Shown in pieces: positions 17,882 to 23,052 of a stretch of DNA of 25,994 nt. Each line of letters begins with the position of its first letter. The first letter of the stretch is position 1. The position numbers and the translations under genes were made by a program. Below the pieces are notes generated by a model. The model was not told the DNA's origin. It did not search any database and saw nothing but the letters and a program-made list of their open reading frames with translations. The DNA comes from Bacteroidales bacterium (GTDB taxonomy: Bacteria; Bacteroidota; Bacteroidia; Bacteroidales; Muribaculaceae), in the NCBI GenBank assembly GCA_004553485.1, contig SFLG01000048.1, positions 1 through 25,994 on the forward strand. The letters are read 5' to 3'.

Positions 17882-18376
17882 ATGAACATCCTTAACCTGT
17901 ACCGCCACAGCCGTGGCTTCGGGGTGCACTCGCCGTGGGCATATACCATTGTGCGCGAGGTGCTCCCCGGGCGCGGGGCGGCGTACTACGCCTACAGCGA
18001 CATCGACCGCGTCTTTGGCCGCGACGCCCGCCTGGCCCGCAAGGTCTTTCGCCTGCTGGTGCACTTCAACCCCGCCGGCGTCGCCGTCACCCGCGATGTG
18101 CGCTGGGTGTGGCTGGCACACCAGGCCGGCACGCGTGGCAAAGGCGGAAAGATAGGACTCATCACCGACCCTACAGAGTTTATAGGCTGGCTCGACTGCG
18201 AGACACTAATCTTCACCTGCCTCGACACCGACGCCGGCCGTCGCGCCTGGCAGCAAGCCGCCGCCGAGACACCCGCAATGGCCATCGACACCCACCGCCG
18301 CCTCGGCATCATCTCCCGCCGCCCCGGCCTCCCCACCCAAACCATCCACCTGCGCACCCTCCTCAACGACCAATAA
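17882..18376 (+). CDS. small methyltransferase-like protein, probably truncated
   Basis: 164 aa. The N-terminus (NLYRHSRGFGVHSPWAYTIVREVLP) matches the start of a Bacteroidetes family of putative SAM-dependent O-methyltransferases that open with 'HGVHSPF...' and are usually about 220-260 aa. The remainder here (VTRDVRWVWLAHQAGTRGKGG, then ETLIFTCLDTDAGRR) keeps some alternating strand/helix character, but I see no glycine-rich SAM-binding loop. So it may be a shortened, inactive relative or a protein that keeps only the family's ends. The ATG at 17882 is the first start. It ends just before a long hairpin. The assignment rests on the N-terminal motif only. Confidence 0.6.
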   Translation: MNILNLYRHSRGFGVHSPWAYTIVREVLPGRGAAYYAYSDIDRVFGRDARLARKVFRLLVHFNPAGVAVTRDVRWVWLAHQAGTRGKGGKIGLITDPTEFIGWLDCETLIFTCLDTDAGRRAWQQAAAETPAMAIDTHRRLGIISRRPGLPTQTIHLRTLLNDQ

Positions 18377-18401
18377 CCCCCGGCGACCCACCACCATACC
18401 A

Positions 18402-18456
18402 CCTTATCAGAGTTATCAGAGCTATCAGAGGTATCAAGTCCTCTGATAGCTCTGAT
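18402..18456 (+). terminator. 17-bp perfect hairpin built from TATCAGAGN units
   Basis: Two TTATCAGAG units and one CTATCAGAG are followed by their inverse: 18415-18431 is the exact reverse complement of 18440-18456, with an 8-base loop. It lies 38 bases after the stop of the small plus-strand gene and faces a reverse-strand gene remnant, a suitable place for a two-way terminator. No T-run follows, so the terminator role is inference. Confidence 0.65.
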
Positions 18457-18485
18457 GGCGATATAGACTGCTAATATGGCAATGT

Positions 18486-18512
18486 TAGCTATTGTAGCTA
18501 AGATAGCTATTA
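18486..18512. repeat. 9-bp-period TAGCTANNN array (3 clear units)
   Basis: TAGCTATTG, TAGCTAAGA, TAGCTATTA, with more degenerate units to the left (18471-18485). It is the inverted copy of the array at 9081-9107, carried with the duplicated gene end at 18528-18581. Confidence 0.7.
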
Positions 18513-18527
18513 TAATCAGGGGTGGTG

Positions 18528-18590
18528 TTAGCGGATGAGGAGTCTGGTGGCGCGGGTGCCCTGGCGGCGGATGTAGAGGCCGTTGCCTCT
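18528..18590 (-). pseudogene. remnant: last ~20 codons of a paralogue of the GHL10 gene tail
   Basis: Read on the reverse strand, this encodes GNGLYIRRQGTRATRLLIR and a stop. It matches the tail of the gene ending at 9062 (GLYIRRQGTRATKLLIR) at both protein and DNA level, including about 40 bases of downstream DNA with the TAGCTA units: 18486-18581 against 9009-9104 with about six mismatches. Upstream of the tail, the similarity stops abruptly, an in-frame stop appears at 18606-18608, and the DNA becomes AT-rich and leads into repeat copy B. It is the broken end of a lost gene, or a duplicated gene end. Confidence 0.8.
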
Positions 18591-18647
18591 GTGGTTTTTG
18601 AATATTTATATTTTAACTCACGCGTTTGAACGGCAGGTGTTTATGCG

Positions 18648-19277
18648 TGTTTTTGAACTATTGGATTTTACCGACACGGAACTTCTTTCAAATTCGCTTT
18701 GCTCTTTGTCTACACTGAACGGACGGAATTTCACGGAACATTTTTTTTGCTGGGCCAACGCAAGCCAGTGCATTTGGTAGCGACCTTAAGGTTGTGAAAT
18801 TTTAGAGTTTACGGACACGGAACTTCTTTTCAAATTCGCTTTGCTCTTTGTCTACACTGAACGGACGGAATTTCACGGAACATTTTTCTGCAGGGTCAAC
18901 GCAAACCAGGGCATTGGGTAGCGACCTTAAGGTGATGGCCTTTGATGAAGTATGGCCTCAATACCCATTGGCACCGGCATCCATAGGCGCTGCGCGCATG
19001 GATGCTTCACGGAACAGGCGGAACGCGAACCACTATGAGGCCGGGACTCATTTGAAGGTGACTATTATTGCTTTTATGGTCTTTTTCGCTTTTACTTTTT
19101 ACTCTCTTTTTATTTACTCCTTTTTCCTCTCTTTTTTTTCCCTTTTTTCCTCTTTCTCTCTTTGGATAATATGTTGGAGGTCAATTAATAATGCGATATA
19201 GGCCTTTGTCTAATGTGATGCCGCTGTTTTTTATGTCACCGAAGCTGAAATCTGCAGCGCCGAAGTTTATCAATAGC
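18648..19277 (-). repeat. interspersed non-coding repeat, copy B (inverted, with internal tandem duplication)
   Basis: Reverse-orientation copy of the 1-574 repeat. It contains the core twice (about 18650-18793 and 18794-18932), each copy ending with TAGCGACCTTAAGGT, then the conserved hairpin (18977-19005), the pyrimidine-rich tract (about 19085-19165) and the terminal part 19166-19277, which matches 1-110. Short frames across it are not conserved with copy A. It faces copy C with about 90 bases between them. Confidence 0.85.
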
Positions 19278-19368
19278 CTGCCTTTAGCTCAAGTAAAATC
19301 TTGTCCTCAACAATCATAGCAAATAGTATAAATGGCGCTAATGGCGCAAAGCAATGGTTCGCCTTCCG

Positions 19369-19718
19369 CCTCATAGGGGTTCGCGTTCCGCCTGTTCCGT
19401 GAAGCATCCATGCGCGCTGCGCCTATGGATGCCGGTGCCCATGGGTATTGAGGTCTAACTCCAAACCAATGCCATCAGCGAAATGCCAGCCTTACGTTGG
19501 CCCAGCAAAAAAAAGTTCCGTGAAATTCCGTTCGTTCAGTGTAGTCAAAGAGCAAAGCGAATTTGAAAAGAAGTTCCGTGTCCGTAAAATCCAAAAGTTC
19601 AAAAACCCACGACCCAAAAAGTTCAATAACCCACGACCTCAAAAAATTCAAAACTTCACATAGGTCAAAGCCGGTATTTGCTTGCAATTACGGCATATAC
19701 GCAGTTCTATAATGCGGC
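19369..19718 (+). repeat. interspersed non-coding repeat, copy C (short form)
   Basis: Direct match to 234-574: hairpin at 19404-19432, core at about 19515-19592, and the same 3' end (about 19671-19718). It lacks the purine tract and the first ~230 bases of copy A, and the ACCTTAAGGT piece is replaced by other sequence. Within the hairpin the only change from copy A is the middle base triplet of the loop (GCA to GCT), so the stem is kept. Together with copy B it forms a large imperfect inverted repeat. The short spacer at 19278-19368 shows nothing recognisable. Confidence 0.85.
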
Positions 19719-19745
19719 AGCGCCCGCCTGGAGGTGACGGGCGCT
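19719..19745 (+). terminator. 8-bp GC-rich hairpin at the end of repeat copy C
   Basis: AGCGCCCG (19719-19726) and CGGGCGCT (19738-19745), followed by GTTGT. It is terminator-like but with no real T-run, and sits between the repeat and the TAGCTA array. It might end transcription from the repeat side. Confidence 0.45.
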
Positions 19746-19751
19746 GTTGTA

Positions 19752-19841
19752 TAGCTAATATAGCTATGGTAGCTAATTTAGCTAATATAGCTATTGTAGC
19801 TACAGTAGCTATGGTAGCTAATTGGGCTATTGTAACTATTG
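19752..19841. repeat. 9-bp-period TAGCTANNN array (10 units)
   Basis: Ten consecutive 9-base units, the first eight strictly TAGCTA plus three variable bases (ATA, TGG, ATT, ATA, TTG, CAG, TGG, ATT), the last two degenerate (GGGCTATTG, TAACTATTG). It is the longest array of this family in the window. An open frame across it is an artefact of the period being a multiple of three. It lies about 70 bases upstream of the ABC operon promoter. Confidence 0.9.
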
Positions 19842-19911
19842 CAGACACTGGCAATTGGAAGCATGTCGGCCGGCGACCGACAATTTTTTTTTAAAATTTT
19901 TTGTCAAACTC

Positions 19912-19943
19912 TTGCATGGTATTGCAAAAATGTATTACCTTTG
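19912..19943 (+). promoter_or_regulatory. promoter of the ABC/GntR operon
   Basis: TTG at 19912-19914, 21 bases, then TACCTTTG at 19936-19943: a good Bacteroidetes TTG / TAnnTTTG pair. Transcription would start near 19948-19950, inside the palindrome described next. The leader to the ATG at 20041 is about 90 bases, A/C-rich with several ACATAAAC-like words. Confidence 0.75.
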
Positions 19944-19945
19944 CG

Positions 19946-19967
19946 GTGTATTAGTACGCTAATACAC
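19946..19967 (+). promoter_or_regulatory. candidate GntR operator (perfect 9+4+9 palindrome)
   Basis: GTGTATTAG (19946-19954), TACG, CTAATACAC (19959-19967). The two arms are exact reverse complements. It begins 3 bases after the -7 box and covers the expected transcription start, the classic place for a repressor. The operon it precedes encodes a short GntR regulator, so auto-repression is likely. This link is inference from position and symmetry. Confidence 0.75.
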
Positions 19968-20040
19968 TAAACAGGTACAACAACGACCCCTAAACATACA
20001 CAACATAAACAACATAAACTACATACACAACACTTTACCT

Positions 20041-20868
20041 ATGATTGAGATTGATAATCTAAAATTTGCCTATAAGAGCCGCGGGGCTCTTGTGCTCGAC
20101 GGCTTCTCGCTGAAGCTCGACCACGGCGGCATTTACGGCCTGTTGGGCCCTAACGGTGTGGGTAAGTCCACGCTGTTGTATCTGATGACAGGAATGTTGT
20201 TCCCCACCGCCGGAACGGTACGCTTTGAGGGCTACGACACCGGCCGACGCCTGCCCGGCGTGCTCGAGCGCATGGTGCTCGTGCCCGAGGAGCTGGAGCT
20301 GCCGCGCATGTCGGCCGAGAAATACGTCGATGTCTACGGCTGCATGTACCCTAACTTCAGCCGCGAGGTCTACGAGGCCTGCCTCAAAGAGTTCATGATG
20401 CCCAAAATCGAGCGCCTCGACGCGCTGTCGATGGGCCAACGCAAAAAGGTGGCGATTTCGTTCGCCATCGCCGCCCGCACGCCTCTGTTGCTGATGGACG
20501 AGCCCACTAACGGCCTCGACATCCAGGGCAAGGCCGCCTTCCGCTCGCTGGTGTCGCGCTACATCTCCGACGACCAGATTGTCGTCATCTCCACACACCA
20601 GGTGCGCGACCTCGACCAGCTGCTCGACCACATCCTTATCGTCAACAACCAGAAGGTGCTGCTCGACAGCCCCGTCAGCAAAATCCAGGACAAGCTGTCG
20701 TTCTACGACAACGTCACCGGCGACATCGTTACACGCGCGATGATAGCCCTGCCGTCGCCCGGAGGCTTTGCCGTGATGGTGCCCAACACCGACGGCGACA
20801 TGACCGCCATCAACCTCGAGCTGCTCTTCACCTACGTTCTTCAACACCCCGAAATTAAACTATTATGA
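20041..20868 (+). CDS. ABC transporter ATP-binding protein
   Basis: 275 aa nucleotide-binding subunit. Walker A is GPNGVGKST (residues 36-44), the signature is LSMGQ (129-133) followed by RKK, Walker B is LLLMDEPTNGLD (D153, E154), and the H-loop is in VVISTHQVRDLD. The short insert 'MYPNFSREVYEACLKEFMMP' and the overall type resemble the YtrB/CcmA-like exporters that pair with YtrA-class GntR regulators. It starts at the operon's first ATG and overlaps the permease gene by 4 bases (ATGA), so coupling with the permease is expected. The transported substrate is unknown; in the Firmicutes relatives such systems respond to cell-wall-active compounds. Confidence 0.94.
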   Translation: MIEIDNLKFAYKSRGALVLDGFSLKLDHGGIYGLLGPNGVGKSTLLYLMTGMLFPTAGTVRFEGYDTGRRLPGVLERMVLVPEELELPRMSAEKYVDVYGCMYPNFSREVYEACLKEFMMPKIERLDALSMGQRKKVAISFAIAARTPLLLMDEPTNGLDIQGKAAFRSLVSRYISDDQIVVISTHQVRDLDQLLDHILIVNNQKVLLDSPVSKIQDKLSFYDNVTGDIVTRAMIALPSPGGFAVMVPNTDGDMTAINLELLFTYVLQHPEIKLL

Positions 20869-21704
20869 GCCAGGATACACTAACACTCACCGGCCAGCGC
20901 TTCCAGAGCCGGCGCTTCGGCCACTACCTGCGCCTGTACTGCGCCACCAACAGCAGCGCGCTCATCAGCTACTACGTAATAATGGTGCTTGGCATGATAC
21001 TTTGCCAGATGGGCTTACCCTTGCTTACCCGTTTCAAAATTGGCATCACGGAAACTATAGACGTGTATTGCAACGTCGGCACTGTGTTGTGCGCCATCTT
21101 CGGCTGCATAATGATGCTCGAGGCCGGACGCCGCATGTACAACCGCATGGCCCGGCGCGACATCAAAAACGACCTGATGGTGCCCGCCTCGCAGTTTGAG
21201 AAAGCCTGCACGTGGTTTGTTGTCTGGATACTGGGCAGCATCGTCGTGGCATCACTGTCGTTCATCCTCGCCGACGCCATCCGCGCCGCAGTGACCGGCA
21301 TGATTGTTCCCGAAGGCCAAAAGGTTACTACCGTATGGCAGTGCAACTACGAGTTCAAAACAGTGTTTATAGTCTTCTCTGCCCTTGTCTGCTCACAGGC
21401 TCTGTTTGTCCTCGGCGGCGCGGTATGGTACCGCAACGTGTGGGTGAAGATGATCGGCGTCTCCTTTGCAATTCAGTGGATTGTGTCGTTCTGCATCATC
21501 ACCGTCGGCATGGCATTGATTGAGTTCCAGGACGGCATACTCTACATAGGCGACAGCATGTACCTTAACGGCACAAACCAGGAAGTGGACCTTAACAACC
21601 TGTTTACAAACATTTTCATCGGCCTGTCGTGGTTGTACGCCGTCCTCGCCTACCTTACGGCATACTACCGCAACCGTCAGAACGGACTGAACTTCAGATG
21701 GTAA
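20865..21704 (+). CDS. ABC transporter permease (membrane subunit)
   Basis: 279 aa with about six hydrophobic helices (about residues 35-55, 65-90, 120-150, 165-190, 200-225, 245-265). No domain motif is striking; assignment comes from the 4-base overlap with the ATPase gene and the helix layout, which is that of ABC-2-type permeases. The stretch RRMYNRMARRDIKNDLMVPASQFEKACTW between helices 2 and 3 resembles the coupling segment often seen in these proteins (polar loop with LPAS/VPAS-type motif). It would be the channel half of the exporter. The stop lies 13 bases before the GntR start. Confidence 0.85.
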   Translation: MSQDTLTLTGQRFQSRRFGHYLRLYCATNSSALISYYVIMVLGMILCQMGLPLLTRFKIGITETIDVYCNVGTVLCAIFGCIMMLEAGRRMYNRMARRDIKNDLMVPASQFEKACTWFVVWILGSIVVASLSFILADAIRAAVTGMIVPEGQKVTTVWQCNYEFKTVFIVFSALVCSQALFVLGGAVWYRNVWVKMIGVSFAIQWIVSFCIITVGMALIEFQDGILYIGDSMYLNGTNQEVDLNNLFTNIFIGLSWLYAVLAYLTAYYRNRQNGLNFRW

Positions 21705-21717
21705 CAACGCCAAGATT

Positions 21718-22086
21718 ATGATTATAGACAACAACAAAGCCATATATCTGCAGATTGCCGACCGCATCTGCGACGACATCATGTCGGGAACCAGCGGCGC
21801 CGGCGAGCGTCTGCCCTCGGTGCGCGAATACGCCGCCCTGGTGCAGGTCAATCCCAACACCGTCATGCGGTCGTACGAGCTGCTGAGCCAGCAGGGCATA
21901 ATCTACAACAAGCGCGGCATCGGATATTTTGTCGCCGACAACGCCCGTGCCGACATCTACGCCCGCCGCGAGGCCACCTTCCGCAACGAGACGCTCGAGA
22001 AGATGTTCGGCCAGCTGCGTCTCCTCGGTGTCACCCCCGAGGCCCTCGCCGCCGACTACGCTGCCTGGCTGAAGCAAAACCAGTAA
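21718..22086 (+). CDS. GntR family transcriptional regulator (YtrA-like)
   Basis: 122 aa. Residues 5-72 form the GntR winged helix: AIYLQIADRICDDIMSG, then GERLPSVREYAALVQVNPNTVMRSYELLSQQGII and the wing NKRGIGYFVA. Only about 45 residues follow, helical, as in the short YtrA subfamily, which lacks a large ligand domain and usually represses a linked ABC transporter operon. The perfect palindrome at 19946-19967 over the operon's start site is its likely binding site. Here the regulator is third in the operon rather than first. The inducing signal is unknown. Confidence 0.93.
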   Translation: MIIDNNKAIYLQIADRICDDIMSGTSGAGERLPSVREYAALVQVNPNTVMRSYELLSQQGIIYNKRGIGYFVADNARADIYARREATFRNETLEKMFGQLRLLGVTPEALAADYAAWLKQNQ

Positions 22087-22112
22087 TCCATCCTCAAAAA
22101 ACATTCAGAACA

Positions 22113-22739
22113 ATGAAAAAATCAACATACGCTGTAATCGGCTTTCTGGCGTTCACCATCGTGGCATCTGTCGGCGCCGTTTGCTTCTGCGTCTATCACG
22201 CCCTGGCAGGCGACAAAATCGACCGTGTGGAAAGAGTCGAAAAAGAAATTGACGCCACCGGCAAGCTAATCGAATTCGGCACCGAAAACTGCCGGGAGAT
22301 AAACTTTTCAGGCAGCCAATACGGTTTGAACGACCTGCTTGCCATCGACCTTGTCTTCGATGCCGATACAAAAAGTCCGCGCATCTATATGGACGAGTTA
22401 TGGGCAAAAGACATCAGCCACGAGATTGACGAAGACGAGCTGAACATCGACAGCGACCCCGAGATTGCCAGCTACAACCAGACCATCCGAACCGTCAAGG
22501 GCAAGGACGGCCGCGAGGAGCGCGTGGCAACCATCACCACCGGCACCCTCGCGCTCAAAGCCGACAACTACATCTACGCCACCGTAGTCCTCCCCGCCGA
22601 CGGCGGCACGGTACGCGGCATCAATGCCCCCAACTATAAAATACGCGTCTACGGCGCCATCCCCGACGGCTTCGACATCAACGGCGGCAAGGTAGAATAC
22701 TGCGGCGCCTACGACTTCAGCAACCTCAACGTCCGATAA
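22113..22739 (+). CDS. membrane-anchored protein of unknown function in the GntR/ABC operon
   Basis: 208 aa. An N-terminal helix (residues 6-30, AVIGFLAFTIVASVGAVCFCVYHAL) anchors or exports it; the rest is acidic and beta-rich (KIDRVERVEKEIDATGKLIEF, TLALKADNYIYATVVLPAD, YKIRVYGAIPDGFDINGGKVEYCGAYDF), likely outside the inner membrane. The strand pattern faintly recalls DUF2807-type beta-helix proteins that accompany GntR/ABC genes in Bacteroidetes, but I cannot confirm this. It starts 26 bases after the GntR stop. A regulatory or accessory role for the exporter is a guess from position. It contains two cysteines in the helix and two in the outer domain. Confidence 0.7.
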   Translation: MKKSTYAVIGFLAFTIVASVGAVCFCVYHALAGDKIDRVERVEKEIDATGKLIEFGTENCREINFSGSQYGLNDLLAIDLVFDADTKSPRIYMDELWAKDISHEIDEDELNIDSDPEIASYNQTIRTVKGKDGREERVATITTGTLALKADNYIYATVVLPADGGTVRGINAPNYKIRVYGAIPDGFDINGGKVEYCGAYDFSNLNVR

Positions 22740-22742
22740 GCC

Positions 22743-22808
22743 ATGATAACCGCCCCCATCGTCATCGCCCTTAGTGCCCTGACCGCCTTGATAGTCCGCA
22801 TCTTCTGA
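22743..22808 (+). CDS. possible 21-residue single-helix membrane protein
   Basis: ATG at 22743, stop TGA at 22806-22808, starting 3 bases after the stop of the 208-aa gene. The peptide begins MITAPIVIAL and ends LIVRIF: almost entirely hydrophobic, long enough for one membrane helix, with one arginine near the C-terminus. Its codons favour C/G in third position like the neighbours. It is before the operon's terminator. Small proteins of this type often bind to larger membrane complexes; here the obvious partner would be the ABC permease. Translation is unproven and a chance frame of 21 codons is possible. Confidence 0.4.
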   Translation: MITAPIVIALSALTALIVRIF

Positions 22809-22830
22809 CTCCTGCCAGCAACTCCCGATT

Positions 22831-22848
22831 AGACTAATTAGACTAATT
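22831..22848. repeat. two 9-bp units AGACTAATT
   Basis: Two exact copies (22831-22839, 22840-22848), preceded by a partial unit, between the end of the operon and its terminator. The period is 9, as in the TAGCTANNN and TATCAGAGN arrays, but the word is different. Confidence 0.6.
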
Positions 22849-22862
22849 AAATACCCCTCCTC

Positions 22863-22897
22863 CACGCCGACGGTACGTCACCGCCGGCGTGTTTTTT
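22863..22897 (+). terminator. intrinsic terminator of the ABC/GntR operon
   Basis: CACGCCG (22863-22869) pairs with CGGCGTG (22885-22891); CGGT (22871-22874) pairs with ACCG (22880-22883) with one mismatch between, and six T follow (22892-22897). This is a strong rho-independent terminator. The next promoter's TTG begins one base after the T-run. Confidence 0.92.
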
Positions 22898-22898
22898 C

Positions 22899-22929
22899 TT
22901 GGCGGTATAATTATTTTTTTATACATTTG
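22899..22929 (+). promoter_or_regulatory. promoter of the C10 protease gene
   Basis: TTG 22899-22901, 20 bases (AT-rich), TACATTTG 22922-22929: a textbook Bacteroidetes promoter. The leader to the ATG at 23053 is about 115 bases. A TTG at 22927 opens a longer frame, but it overlaps the -7 box and would put 42 residues before the signal peptide, so it was rejected. Confidence 0.8.
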
Positions 22930-23052
22930 GCGGGTAACAACACATTCTTTGTTATACACATAGCCAAAAGTCATGCAAAACTGAAAGACACAACCCTCCG
23001 GGTTGCAATTTCTAATCCAAAGTGCTTAATCTCAAATTCTAAATTCTATAGT

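Noticed and set aside
12239..18376. A complete capsule locus
   Set aside because: Only one flippase, two transferases and YfhO are present; there is no polymerase, chain-length protein or export gene in the window, so a full locus cannot be claimed.
18640..19720. Insertion sequence or transposon with a transposase
   Set aside because: No transposase-like frame, no clear terminal inverted repeats or target duplications; only repeat copies are seen.
19752..19841. CRISPR-like regular array
   Set aside because: Units are 9 bases without unique spacers of 25-40 bases, and no cas gene is present.
19682..19894. 70-codon frame with an alternating Ala/Ile/Val/Asn pattern
   Set aside because: It is the translation of the TAGCTANNN array; the 9-bp period is a multiple of three, so it automatically stays open.
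22927..23052. 42-residue N-terminal extension of the C10 protease from a TTG start
   Set aside because: It begins inside the promoter -7 box and precedes a clear signal peptide at 23053.
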